From assembly GCA_945888535.1 (NCBI GenBank), contig CAMDAN010000017.1:1-35140 (forward strand): DNA of 35,140 nucleotides. Reading direction: 5' to 3'. The notes below the pieces were generated by a model. The model ran no database searches. It saw only the letters and a program-made list of their open reading frames with translations, and was not told the origin of the DNA. Positions 8,105 to 16,251 of the stretch are shown one piece after another; position 1 is the stretch's first letter, and each line of letters begins with the position of its first letter. The DNA is from Bordetella parapertussis. GTDB lineage: Bacteria > Pseudomonadota > Gammaproteobacteria > Burkholderiales > Burkholderiaceae_C. A program made the translations under genes and the position numbers.

Positions 8105-10234
8105 TTAACGTCGCTCTAAAAACTGATACGGCGGTAAGCCTTGAAGCATGCGTTTGCCGTAGCTTTGCAGGATCAGGCGCTTGTCATAGCAAATCACCTG
8201 AGCGCGGTCTTCTTCGGTGCGAATGGCGCGGCCGGTCCATTGCAATAGTTTGATTCCGGTCGCGGGGATCACCAGTTCGCTAAACGGATCGCGCCCCACC
8301 TTACGCAGCCATTCGGCGCGTGCTTCGTCAACAGGGTCGGAGGGTGGTGCAAAAGGCAGCTTGGCAATAAAAACGGTTTCACACAGTGCGCCAGGCAAAT
8401 CCAAACCTTCGCCAAACGACTGCAAGCCAAACAAGATAGAAGCAAAGCCAGACTCAATGCGGGCCGTATGGGTTGCGATCAAACGCGCCCGTGACATCAC
8501 GCCTTGAACCAAGACCGCTTCGCGCAAAGCCGAGGGTACGGCGTCAATAGCAGAACGCATTTGAGCCCGCGAGGTAAATAAAACGAGTGCGCCGCGCTCA
8601 ACTTTTGCCAGGTCTTGCATCAAATAGCCCACCATCTCCGCTGTATATGCATCGGCATTTTTAGGTTCGGCCAGGGTGTGAACCACCGTGAGCGTGCCTT
8701 GAACTGCATAGTCAAAGGGGCTCTCAACTTCTAGCGTGGTCACATTGGTGTTATTCGATAGACCCGCTTCTTGTAAAAAATAATCAAAGCTTCCACAGCT
8801 GGTGAGAGAGGCTGAAGTCACTACCGCAGCGCGAACCTGGCTCCATAAAAACTGCCGCAGCAAGTCGCCTGGAACCATGGGGCAGGCGTGGGCCGTGAGG
8901 ACCAAGAAGCCGCTCTCGCTTTGGCATTTCAACCATTTCGCAAGCGGTTGTGGGCCGTGTTCCAAAAGTAATTCAGAGGTAGAGACTACGCTGGCAAGCT
9001 TAGGAGTCAGCGCACCGAGCTTGGCGTAAAGCTGGGCGCATTGCAGCCCCTGGCTTGGGTCTTCCTTAGCCACATTTTTTACTTCGCCCCCAAGCGCTTC
9101 AAGTGCTTTAGACAGACCCAGCGCTTGCGCATGAATCAAACGCACGGGTTCTGTCAACGTCTCTGGCAAAACCCCATGGGCAAACCTAAGCGTTCCGTCT
9201 TTGCCCTGGGTGCTGGCGTGAATAAGGTCAAGCGCGAGTCGGGCGAGTTGGTTGAGCGCAACTTTGAGTTGGCTTGCGACGGTGGTGACGTCTTCGGTTA
9301 ACACCAGTTGCAAGGCGCTACTGACTTCTTGCAAAATTTTGGGTAATTTATCGAGCCAGCGCAGGCTGGTTACATCCATCGCACTGCTAAATTGATCCAA
9401 GGCGACGGCGGGAAGATGGTGGCCTTCGTCAAATACCACCAAGCAATTGTCTAGCTCGGGCAGGGTTTTCATTCCCAGCGAGGCGAGTACCAAATCATGG
9501 TTGGCGACGATCACATTCGCCTCGGCCAGTTGGGTGCGAGCCGTGTAGTAACTGCATTCGCGGTAACGCGGGCAATGGCGGGCGGTACAGGTATGGCGCT
9601 CTGCGGCTACGGTCGCCCAGTCGCTAGGATCAGGCGCGTCGTTGAGGCTATCGCGGTCGCCGTCCCAGCGTGCGTTGGCCAGCAGGTTGGCCATGTGTTC
9701 GTACATCCGAGTGCGGCGTTCTTCTAGCGCCTCTTGGCTTGCCGTGGCCAACGCCGCCGTTGGGAACTCTTCTTCAAACATATCCTCTTCAACACCGCCT
9801 ACACCGACCAGGCGTTCGAGTTTGACCTTGCAAACATACCGACCGCGGCCTTTCGCTAAAGCATAGGCAAAGGGCTGCGCCATGACCGCCGCCAGCGCCG
9901 GGAGGTCTTTTTGCATGAGCTGTTCTTGCAATGCGACCGTTGCGGTAGAAATAATCACCCGTGTTTTTCGCTCTAAGACCATGGCAATGGCGGTGCTGGC
10001 GTAGGCGGCTGATTTGCCAACACCAGTCCCCGCTTGAATCACTGCAATGGCCTTGGTGGGCTGGTCTGAATCGCCTAGATCCGCTCGGCTGAGCGTCTGA
10101 GCGATGCAATGTGCCATAGCGTGTTGCCCAGGGCGAATACGAAAACCGGCGGTGCTACCCACCACGTTTTCAAACGTCTCTATGGCGCATTGTTCAAGTC
10201 GGGTGGGGAGGTTGGGAGCGGGGAAAGAAGTCAA
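8105..10234 (-). CDS. dinG: ATP-dependent DNA helicase, DinG/XPD-like
   Basis: This is a superfamily 2 5'-to-3' DNA helicase of 709 residues of the iron-sulfur XPD/DinG family, which unwinds R-loops, forks and damage intermediates. A Q-motif-like FRIRPGQ is at 31-37, Walker A GTGVGKS at 69-75, and the DEGH box at 269-272. Four cysteines placed like the Fe-S ligands of DinG are Cys135, Cys216, Cys221 and Cys227. The C-terminal helicase motifs include SFGEGLDLPG and TGRAIRTEEDRAQV. The first in-frame candidate start after an upstream TGA is a TTG at 10234, with no evident Shine-Dalgarno. The next ATG is at residue 40 and would remove the Q motif, so the TTG is preferred. It lies 40 bases downstream of fbpA on the same strand and may be co-transcribed with it. 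Confidence 0.93.
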   Translation of the reverse strand: MTSFPAPNLPTRLEQCAIETFENVVGSTAGFRIRPGQHAMAHCIAQTLSRADLGDSDQPTKAIAVIQAGTGVGKSAAYASTAIAMVLERKTRVIISTATVALQEQLMQKDLPALAAVMAQPFAYALAKGRGRYVCKVKLERLVGVGGVEEDMFEEEFPTAALATASQEALEERRTRMYEHMANLLANARWDGDRDSLNDAPDPSDWATVAAERHTCTARHCPRYRECSYYTARTQLAEANVIVANHDLVLASLGMKTLPELDNCLVVFDEGHHLPAVALDQFSSAMDVTSLRWLDKLPKILQEVSSALQLVLTEDVTTVASQLKVALNQLARLALDLIHASTQGKDGTLRFAHGVLPETLTEPVRLIHAQALGLSKALEALGGEVKNVAKEDPSQGLQCAQLYAKLGALTPKLASVVSTSELLLEHGPQPLAKWLKCQSESGFLVLTAHACPMVPGDLLRQFLWSQVRAAVVTSASLTSCGSFDYFLQEAGLSNNTNVTTLEVESPFDYAVQGTLTVVHTLAEPKNADAYTAEMVGYLMQDLAKVERGALVLFTSRAQMRSAIDAVPSALREAVLVQGVMSRARLIATHTARIESGFASILFGLQSFGEGLDLPGALCETVFIAKLPFAPPSDPVDEARAEWLRKVGRDPFSELVIPATGIKLLQWTGRAIRTEEDRAQVICYDKRLILQSYGKRMLQGLPPYQFLERR

Positions 10235-10274
10235 GCGGGGCGATTCACATCAGAGGAAGAGGTGAATATACCGT

Positions 10275-11330
10275 TTACTTAAACCCCACGCGATCCAACA
10301 TCTGTTGCACCTTGATTTGATTCATCCCTACGATACGAATCGGCACGAGCTCACTTTTAAAACTACCGCCTGTCATAGTTTGGAGGGCGGGGTTATCCAG
10401 CTTCAAGCCCTTGACCACAGGCCATTCGTTGTTGCCATTGGCAAAGTGGTTTTGCGCCTCCGAGCTCACGAGGTATTCCAAAAACTTCACGGCGTTGGCC
10501 TGGTTCTTTGCGTAACGCGCCACCGCGCCACCAGCCACGTTTACATGTGTGCCCCAGCTTTGTTGGTTGGGAAACACCACGCCCACGCGCTCCATGAGAG
10601 CGATGTCGGCGGGGTTGGTGGAGCGCATCAAACGGGCCAGATAATAGGTGTTGGTTACGGCAATACCGCACTCGCCGCTGGCCACGGCTTTAATTTGGTC
10701 GGTGTCACCGCCCTTGGGCGAGCGGGCCATGTTATTGACCATGCCTTTGAGCCAAGCCTCAGTTTTTTCAGCGCCGAGGTGTTCGGTCATCGCGCCAAAC
10801 AAGCTCAGGTTATAGGGGTGTGAGCCCGATCGGATGCAGAGCTTGCCTTTGTTTTTGGGGTCGCCCAATTCTTCGTAGGTGTCTACGTCTTCCCGTTTGA
10901 TTTTGAGCTTGTCGTAAACCACTGCACGCGCCCGGGTGGACAAACCAAACCAAGCGGTTCCGTCTTCGGTGGGCTTGGAACGCAGTGTTGCAGGAATAGC
11001 GGCCTCTAAGGTTTTGGACTTGATGGGCAAGAACATGCCGTCCACCTCGCCGCGCCACAGCCGGGCGGCATCTACCAGCAAGATCAGGTCTGCGGGCGAT
11101 GCGCTGCCCTCGGCTTTGAGGCGGGCGATGATGCCAGCGTCGTCGGAGTCGACGCGGTTGATCTTGATACCGGTCGCTTTGGTGAAGTCGCTGTAAAGCG
11201 CTTCGTCAGTGGGGTAATGGCGCGCTGAGTAGAGGTTGATGACTTGCTCGTTGGCAGAGACCGACGGGCTGAACAAGCCAGCGGTAACAGCAGAAATTGC
11301 CACGGATAAAACCGTGAGGGTGCGACGCAT
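10275..11330 (-). CDS. fbpA: Fe(III) ABC transporter periplasmic substrate-binding protein
   Basis: This is the periplasmic ferric-ion-binding protein of an FbpABC/FutABC importer, 351 residues. The signal peptide ends near SVSA (residue 26), and the mature start VINLYSARHYPTDE is typical of the family. The conserved tyrosine pair used for ferric iron is present at Tyr229-Tyr230 (TNTYYLARL), with further candidate ligands Tyr34 and Tyr39. The ATG at 11330 is preceded by GGAG seven bases away. A Fur box lies about 40-60 bases upstream, so expression should rise under iron starvation. The permease fbpB is upstream on the same strand and the ATPase fbpC is divergent beyond it, instead of the usual fbpA-fbpB-fbpC order. 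Confidence 0.95.
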   Translation of the reverse strand: MRRTLTVLSVAISAVTAGLFSPSVSANEQVINLYSARHYPTDEALYSDFTKATGIKINRVDSDDAGIIARLKAEGSASPADLILLVDAARLWRGEVDGMFLPIKSKTLEAAIPATLRSKPTEDGTAWFGLSTRARAVVYDKLKIKREDVDTYEELGDPKNKGKLCIRSGSHPYNLSLFGAMTEHLGAEKTEAWLKGMVNNMARSPKGGDTDQIKAVASGECGIAVTNTYYLARLMRSTNPADIALMERVGVVFPNQQSWGTHVNVAGGAVARYAKNQANAVKFLEYLVSSEAQNHFANGNNEWPVVKGLKLDNPALQTMTGGSFKSELVPIRIVGMNQIKVQQMLDRVGFK

Positions 11331-11370
11331 GAGGGGACTCCAAGTTAAAAATACTTGAAAGAAGTCTACA

Positions 11371-11389
11371 TCAAATGCGAATCATTATC
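11371..11389. promoter_or_regulatory. Fur box upstream of fbpA
   Basis: This site matches the classical 19-base Fur consensus at 14 of 19 positions; the last ten (AATCATTATC, 11380-11389) match perfectly. It lies 41-59 bases upstream of the fbpA ATG, near the expected -35 region, which suits iron-dependent repression. Flanking it are three alternating copies of a 7-mer: TCAAATG at 11371-11377 and 11402-11408, and its complement CATTTGA at 11389-11395. Confidence 0.75.
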
Positions 11390-11442
11390 ATTTGACTTGG
11401 ATCAAATGTCCCTTAGAAAAGTACCGGTTTACGCTCGCGTTG

Positions 11443-13062
11443 TCAGTTGCGCTGCAGCGTGCGGCTGAGCAAAATGACGGGCAGCAAACCCACCAGCACC
11501 AAGGCCAACGAGGGCAAAGCGGCTTCGCCCAAGCGCTCATCGCGGGCCAGTTGGTAGGCCATCACCGCCAATGTGTCGGTGTTGAAGGGGCGCAGGACCA
11601 AGGTGGCGGGCAGCTCTTTCATGACATCGACCAACACCAGCAACGCGGCAGCAGCCACGGGTTTTTTCAGCAAGGGCCAATGCACGCGACTGACCAACGA
11701 AAAGCCAGATGTGCCCAACATGCGTGCGCTGTCGTCTAGCGAGGCAGGGACACGCGCGTAGCCGCTTTGCACAGACTGCAAAGCAACGGCTACAAAACGC
11801 ACGAGGTAGGCCCAGACCAAACCCAGCACCGTGGCCGTAAGCCAAAAGCCCACGCCTGATTGGGGCCACGTGGCTTGTACCCAGCCCACAGGCAACAGCA
11901 AACCCACCACAATCACCGCGCCCGGCACGGCATAGCCCAAGCTCACCACGCCCATGACTTGGCGCGTCAGCCAATTCGGGTGCAAGCGGGCTTGTGCGGC
12001 TAGCAACAAAGCAGCACCGACTGCCAACAGCGCCGACATGGCTCCCAACGACAAGCTGGTGATCGACCATTGAGCAAAGCGCGACCAAGGCAAATCCATC
12101 AAGCCGTCACCTTGCAGCAAAGCACGAAACATGAAGAGCACGGGCAACACAAAACCGCACAACACGGGCAGCACGCAAAGCGTCCACGCAAAAGCAGCAG
12201 ACATACCGTGTAACTTCAAAGGCTGCGATTCGCTGCTGTGGTGATCGACACGTGCGATAGAAAAACGCAAGCGCGATTGCGCACGTTGCTCAGCCGTCAA
12301 CAAAACCACAACCACAAGCAAGAGAAAAGTAGCCAACTGCGCAGCGGCAATGCGGTTGTCCATCACCAGCCATGCTTTGTAAATACCAGCGGTGAAGGTT
12401 TGAATGCCGAAGTAGCTTGACACGCCAAAGTCGGCCAGCGTTTCCATCAAGGCCAAGGCCGTGCCTGCCGCAATGGCGGGGCGAGCCAGCGGCAATGCCA
12501 CGCGCAGGATGCGACGCGATAGGGGCGCACCCAGCAAACGAGCCGCTTCCATCAAATGGTTGGCACGCTCAGACAAGGCGGTGCGTGCGAGCAAATACAC
12601 ATACGGATAAAGCGCGAGGGTAAAAACACAGGCAGCACCCCACACATGGCGCACCTCGGGGAACACGCGGCCTTCTAAACCAAACACAGCGCGAATGCTG
12701 GTTTGCAGCGGGCCGCTGAATTGCAAGTAGTCGGTGTAGGCATAGGCCACCACGTAAGCAGGCATGGCCAAGGGCAACAGCAGCGCCCATTCCAAGCTGC
12801 GGCGCATCGGAAAGTCAAACAACGTGACCGCTGCTGCAGACACCGTTCCCATGCTGATAACACCCACACTCACCAACACGCACAGCAGAAGCGAGGTGCC
12901 CACATAGTCGGGCAGCACGGTGCTCGCCATCTCGGCCAAGATGCTGGCGGAGGCGTCGTTCCACTGTGCCCAAGAAAACAGCACGGTCAACACTGGGAGT
13001 GCCAACAGCATGGCCAGCACGACCAACACACAGCGTAAAAACAAGCGGGAGCTAAAAACCAT
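11443..13062 (-). CDS. fbpB: Fe(III) ABC transporter permease, duplicated two-domain type
   Basis: This is the inner-membrane permease of the ferric-iron importer, 539 residues with two tandem six-helix BPD_transp_1 halves, as in FbpB/SfuB. Each half carries an EAA-type coupling loop: MEAARLLGAPLSRR in the first and DSARMLGTSGFSLV in the second. The start at the ATG at 13062 begins MVFSSRLFLR and leads straight into the first helix. An upstream in-frame ATG at 13086 would add eight residues. TACAAT lies five bases before the chosen ATG and no Shine-Dalgarno is visible, suggesting a leaderless transcript. The gene is GC-rich compared with the NMT1-type importer later in the window. It is divergent from fbpC with only 60 bases between the starts, and is followed by fbpA after 112 bases. 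Confidence 0.94.
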   Translation of the reverse strand: MVFSSRLFLRCVLVVLAMLLALPVLTVLFSWAQWNDASASILAEMASTVLPDYVGTSLLLCVLVSVGVISMGTVSAAAVTLFDFPMRRSLEWALLLPLAMPAYVVAYAYTDYLQFSGPLQTSIRAVFGLEGRVFPEVRHVWGAACVFTLALYPYVYLLARTALSERANHLMEAARLLGAPLSRRILRVALPLARPAIAAGTALALMETLADFGVSSYFGIQTFTAGIYKAWLVMDNRIAAAQLATFLLLVVVVLLTAEQRAQSRLRFSIARVDHHSSESQPLKLHGMSAAFAWTLCVLPVLCGFVLPVLFMFRALLQGDGLMDLPWSRFAQWSITSLSLGAMSALLAVGAALLLAAQARLHPNWLTRQVMGVVSLGYAVPGAVIVVGLLLPVGWVQATWPQSGVGFWLTATVLGLVWAYLVRFVAVALQSVQSGYARVPASLDDSARMLGTSGFSLVSRVHWPLLKKPVAAAALLVLVDVMKELPATLVLRPFNTDTLAVMAYQLARDERLGEAALPSLALVLVGLLPVILLSRTLQRN

Positions 13063-13067
13063 GCGGC

Positions 13068-13073
13068 ATTGTA
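13068..13073 (-). promoter_or_regulatory. -10-like element directly before fbpB
   Basis: On the minus strand TACAAT ends five bases before the fbpB ATG (13062), so transcription would start at or next to the start codon. The -35 region is poor (TTCGCC at 18-base spacing). It is one arm of the inverted repeat ATTGTAG/CTACAAT whose other arm is the fbpC element. Confidence 0.4.
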
Positions 13074-13110
13074 GGCAGCCGTACATGGCATGGCGAAAAA
13101 CCGCCGTCTC

Positions 13111-13116
13111 TACAAT
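13111..13116 (+). promoter_or_regulatory. -10-like element directly before fbpC
   Basis: TACAAT is followed by six bases and then the fbpC ATG at 13123, predicting a leaderless transcript. No convincing -35 is seen at 16-18 bases upstream, so the promoter would be weak or need an activator. Confidence 0.4.
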
Positions 13117-13122
13117 GGGGGA

Positions 13123-14190
13123 ATGTTTTTAGATGTCGCGCAGCTCTCCGTTAGCTACCTCGAACGAGCCCACCCCTCAGTGGACCGGGTGACTTTGGGC
13201 CTGCATGCTGGTGAAATGGGCGTGCTCATTGGCCCGTCGGGCTGTGGCAAAACCACGCTGTTGCGTGCAGTGGCGGGTCTGGAACGTGCCAGCGCGGGTG
13301 ATATTCGTTTGGCCCAATCGGTGGTCAGCAGTGGCCAAGTGCATGTGGCTCCCGAGTCGCGCCGCATTGGCATGGTGTTTCAAGACTATGCCCTGTTTCC
13401 CCATTTAAGCGTGCACGACAACGTGCGTTTTGGCCTGAACAAGTTGCCCCATGCCGAGCGCGAATCGCGTGTGCGCGAGGTGCTGGCGCTGGTGGGTTTG
13501 AGTACCAGTGCACAGCGCTACCCACACGAGTTATCTGGCGGCCAACAGCAGCGCGTGGCCTTGGCCCGTGCATTGGCACCCAAGCCGCAACTCTTGCTTC
13601 TCGACGAGCCGTTCTCTAACTTGGATGTGGAACTGCGTGAGCGCTTGGCTTTGGAAGTGCGCAGTATTTTGAAAGAAGCGCAAACCACGGCCTTGTTTGT
13701 GACGCACGACCAAATGGAAGCCTTTGCCATTGGTGATGTGATTGGCGTCATGTCGGAAGGCCGCTTGCACCAGTGGGACGATGCCTACACGCTCTACCAC
13801 CGCCCTGCCACGCGCTTTGTAGCTGAGTTCATTGGCCACGGCGTATTTACGCATGCCACACTGAGTGAAAGAAACAATCATGTGGTGGTGCACACGCCCA
13901 TGGGTGACTTGGTCGATGTGGCCGAGTGTCCCCTGCCCAGCACGTTTGCATTAGGCGAATGTGATGTGCTGCTGCGTGCCGATGACATCGTTCACGACGA
14001 CGACGCACCGGTCAAAGCCGAGATCATTCGCAAATCATTTCGCGGCTCTGAATTTTTATATACCCTGCGCTTAAAAACCGGAGAAACTGTTTTAGCGCAC
14101 GTCCCTAGCCACCATGACCATTCCGTGGGTGAATGGATCGGCATACGCGCCGAAGTTGATCATGTCGTTACCTTTAACCGTTTGCTCTGA
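13123..14190 (+). CDS. fbpC: Fe(III) ABC transporter ATP-binding protein
   Basis: This is the ATPase that powers the ferric-iron importer, 355 residues. Walker A GPSGCGKT is at 37-44, the Q-loop in VFQDYALFPH at about 85-94, the ABC signature LSGGQQQ at 137-143 and Walker B LLLLDEP at 157-163, followed by the H-loop in VTHDQ. The C-terminal third is a TOBE-type regulatory domain as found in FbpC and CysA/PotA ATPases. The start at 13123 (MFLDVAQL) is chosen because the upstream in-frame ATG at 13090 lies before the likely promoter and gives a non-homologous leader. It is divergent from fbpB and separated from fbpA, so the three importer genes need two or three promoters. Confidence 0.95.
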   Translation: MFLDVAQLSVSYLERAHPSVDRVTLGLHAGEMGVLIGPSGCGKTTLLRAVAGLERASAGDIRLAQSVVSSGQVHVAPESRRIGMVFQDYALFPHLSVHDNVRFGLNKLPHAERESRVREVLALVGLSTSAQRYPHELSGGQQQRVALARALAPKPQLLLLDEPFSNLDVELRERLALEVRSILKEAQTTALFVTHDQMEAFAIGDVIGVMSEGRLHQWDDAYTLYHRPATRFVAEFIGHGVFTHATLSERNNHVVVHTPMGDLVDVAECPLPSTFALGECDVLLRADDIVHDDDAPVKAEIIRKSFRGSEFLYTLRLKTGETVLAHVPSHHDHSVGEWIGIRAEVDHVVTFNRLL

Positions 14191-14205
14191 GACACCGCAC
14201 TTTGA

Positions 14206-14223
14206 ACGCATGGCGTGCTTTTT
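14206..14223 (+). terminator. Weak hairpin with T-run after fbpC
   Basis: ACGC-ATG-GCGT forms a four-pair stem with a three-base loop, followed by GC and TTTTT. It lies 16 bases after the fbpC stop in the convergent gap with the small membrane protein. The stem is short, so termination efficiency is doubtful. Confidence 0.3.
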
Positions 14224-14241
14224 ACCCGATTTGGTTTCAAG

Positions 14242-14436
14242 CTACGAGCCCAATTTCTTCAATTTTTTAATCAGCCTTACAACTGCATAGATCGCAAGTA
14301 ATAGGAAGATTGCTACCACGAAGATTTCCGTAATCGTCAATTTTTCAGGAAACATGGTTAGATGTTCATAGGTCGTCAGCAGCGTATTGACCACCGGATT
14401 TTCCAGGCGGTATTTTTCATAAGCACCGTTATCCAT
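14242..14436 (-). CDS. Tiny single-helix membrane protein of unknown function
   Basis: I do not recognise this 64-residue protein. It has a hydrophilic N-terminal half with several charged residues and one strong transmembrane helix at about residues 37-58 (TEIFVVAIFLLLAIYAVV). A basic tail RLIKKLKKLGS follows. By the positive-inside rule the C-terminus would be cytoplasmic and the N-terminus periplasmic. The ATG at 14436 has a good ribosome-binding site, AAGGA seven bases away, which is the main argument for a real gene. A possible -10 TAGAAT is present on the minus strand at 14470-14475. It stands alone between fbpC (convergent) and tapT (divergent). It could be a small stress or membrane-complex subunit, but nothing in the sequence decides this. 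Confidence 0.6.
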   Translation of the reverse strand: MDNGAYEKYRLENPVVNTLLTTYEHLTMFPEKLTITEIFVVAIFLLLAIYAVVRLIKKLKKLGS

Positions 14437-14589
14437 TTCAAAATCCTTCGGTTGTTTGGGGTGCTATCGATTCTAGGTACTTATTTCAATGATTTGACGT
14501 GTGCGGCCATGAATGCCATGCGACGGTAGCGTGAATGCAAACAAAGTCAACTTAAAGCAGTCATCGCAAGCAAGAAAGCATAGAGCGCC

Positions 14590-15339
14590 TTGATCCCTTC
14601 CATTCATGCCGTAGCAAAACTTCGCGCTCAGCGCTTAGAACGCAGCTCCAAACCCTTTCTCGCTCGCGGGGGCGTGAAAGGGGCGCGGTGCTTAGGATGC
14701 CGATTGGTTTTGAGTCACTGCCTGTGTGCTTTACGACCCCGCGTTACAACGCGCTCTGGGATGTGCTTGTTGATGGCAGATATTGAGCCGCTCAAACCCA
14801 GCAACACGGGCTGGTTGGTAGCCGATGTGGTTAGCGATACGTTTGCATTTTCTTGGTCGCGCACTGAAGTCGCCCCGCAGTTGTTAGCCTTGTTGGTAGA
14901 TCCGCAATGGCAACCCTATGTTGTGTTTCCCGGTGAGTTTGTTACGCAAAATCGGGTTGTGGACGATTTGCTTCAAACTAAAGATGCAACACCCCCAAAG
15001 CGTCCTTTGTTTATTTTGCTCGACGGCACCTGGTCTGAGGCTCGCAAGATGTTTCGTAAAAGTCCGTACCTCGATGCTTTTCCTGTTTTAAGTTTGGCGC
15101 CTGCGCAAATCTCGCGTTACCAATTGCGCCGATCGCACAGAGAAGACCACTTTTGTACCAGTGAAGTCGCAGCACTGTGTTTAGAGTTGGCCGATGAAAC
15201 GCATGCCTCTCAAACCCTTGAGGCTTATCTGGATGTTTTTTCAGAGCACTACGTGCGGGCCAAGCAGCAGTTGCCTGTGGACAGCCAAAGCGCTGCCCGT
15301 GTGCGATTGGAAAATTTAGCCTTACATTACCTTGAATAG
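14590..15339 (+). CDS. tapT: DTW-domain tRNA-uridine aminocarboxypropyltransferase
   Basis: This 249-residue DTW-domain protein is predicted to transfer the 3-amino-3-carboxypropyl group of S-adenosylmethionine to U47 of tRNA, giving acp3U47, as E. coli TapT (YfiP) does. Visible features are the N-terminal cysteine cluster (Cys34, Cys37, Cys44, Cys46), a PSNTGWLV block near 69-77, the DGTW motif at 145-148 and the C-terminal RYQLR segment. The frame is closed by a TAG nine bases upstream, so the first usable start is the TTG at 14590, without a good ribosome-binding site. A later GTG at residue 29 would leave the cysteine cluster intact and is an alternative. The 3' end overlaps the convergent RluA-family gene by 18 bases. 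TrmB, which methylates the neighbouring tRNA position 46, is encoded nearby. Confidence 0.85.
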   Translation: MIPSIHAVAKLRAQRLERSSKPFLARGGVKGARCLGCRLVLSHCLCALRPRVTTRSGMCLLMADIEPLKPSNTGWLVADVVSDTFAFSWSRTEVAPQLLALLVDPQWQPYVVFPGEFVTQNRVVDDLLQTKDATPPKRPLFILLDGTWSEARKMFRKSPYLDAFPVLSLAPAQISRYQLRRSHREDHFCTSEVAALCLELADETHASQTLEAYLDVFSEHYVRAKQQLPVDSQSAARVRLENLALHYLE

Positions 15340-16251
15340 CTCGGCCAGTTGCGCCAAGCTAATGAGGCGTTGCTGACTTTCAAAAAACATCGCTTGCTTG
15401 CTCACGGGATCGGTAAACGCAATCGACTTCGCTAACAGTTGTAATGGCTTGCTGAAGTCGCTTGATCCTTCAGGCGTGAGCGTTGGATACATGCCATCCC
15501 AAAGCAGCGGCAGACCCAAGGCGGCCATGTGTACTCGCAGTTGGTGACGCTGGCCGCTTACGGGTTTTAGCTGGTACCGCGCCCATGGGTCCAAGATTTC
15601 GATGGGTGTGATGTGGGTTAAGGCGTTGGGGATGCCGGGTACTTCGGCTTGTTGCATGAAATGCGAAGACACTTCGATGCGGCTATCTCGCGTTTGCGGC
15701 CATTCCAATGCAGGGTTCCAAGGCGCGATGGCTTCGTAGGTTTTATTGATAGCGCGGTCACGAAACAGCGCGTGGTAGGCGTCGCGGGTGTCTGGATGCG
15801 AAGAGAAAAGCACCAGGCCGGCGGTGTCGCGGTCTATGCGGTGAATCGGCACTAAGTCGTTTAAACCCAGTTTCTTTTTGAGTCGAACCAAAACCGTTTC
15901 TTGCAGGTATTTTCCTGAAGGCATGACGGGTAAAAAATGGGGCTTGTCCACCACGACCAAGTGTTCGTTTTGAAACAAGACGGTTTCTTGAAATGGGATC
16001 GGTGTTTCTTGATGGAGTGCACGAAAGTAGTGAATGGTCTGCAGCGGGGTGTATCCCGCTTGCGCGTTCAAAGCCTTGCCTTGGTCATCCAAGACGTCGC
16101 CGTTTTGCATGCGCATCAACCACTCCTCGCGTCCAATATGTGCAAAGCGTTCGACTAAAAAATCTAAGAGCGTAGGCCACTCGCCTTGGGGCAAGACCAC
16201 GCGACTGGGCCCGACGCCGTCGCGGTGCGGTGGCGGCTTAGACGCGCTCAA
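15322..16251 (-). CDS. RluA-family pseudouridine synthase
   Basis: This is a stand-alone pseudouridine synthase of the RluA/RluC/RluD family, 309 residues. The catalytic motif HRIDRDTAG carries the active-site aspartate Asp140 (family form HRLDxxTSG). A later block, [24 protein letters not shown], is the conserved RluA C-terminal core. The first 70 residues resemble a small S4-like RNA-binding region. The preferred start is the TTG at 16251 ([15 protein letters not shown]), which overlaps the trmB stop by 14 bases and suggests translational coupling. The frame is open upstream, but that part lies within trmB. E. coli RluA modifies tRNA position 32 and 23S rRNA 746; the targets of this longer form cannot be told from sequence. 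The 3' end overlaps tapT by 18 bases. Confidence 0.88.
   Translation of the reverse strand: MSASKPPPHRDGVGPSRVVLPQGEWPTLLDFLVERFAHIGREEWLMRMQNGDVLDDQGKALNAQAGYTPLQTIHYFRALHQETPIPFQETVLFQNEHLVVVDKPHFLPVMPSGKYLQETVLVRLKKKLGLNDLVPIHRIDRDTAGLVLFSSHPDTRDAYHALFRDRAINKTYEAIAPWNPALEWPQTRDSRIEVSSHFMQQAEVPGIPNALTHITPIEILDPWARYQLKPVSGQRHQLRVHMAALGLPLLWDGMYPTLTPEGSSDFSKPLQLLAKSIAFTDPVSKQAMFFESQQRLISLAQLAELFKVM

Noticed and set aside
14437..14589. The 153-base gap between the small membrane protein and tapT as a possible small RNA
   Set aside because: No strong hairpin with T-tail or convincing -35/-10 pair was seen; only a weak TAGAAT on the minus strand.
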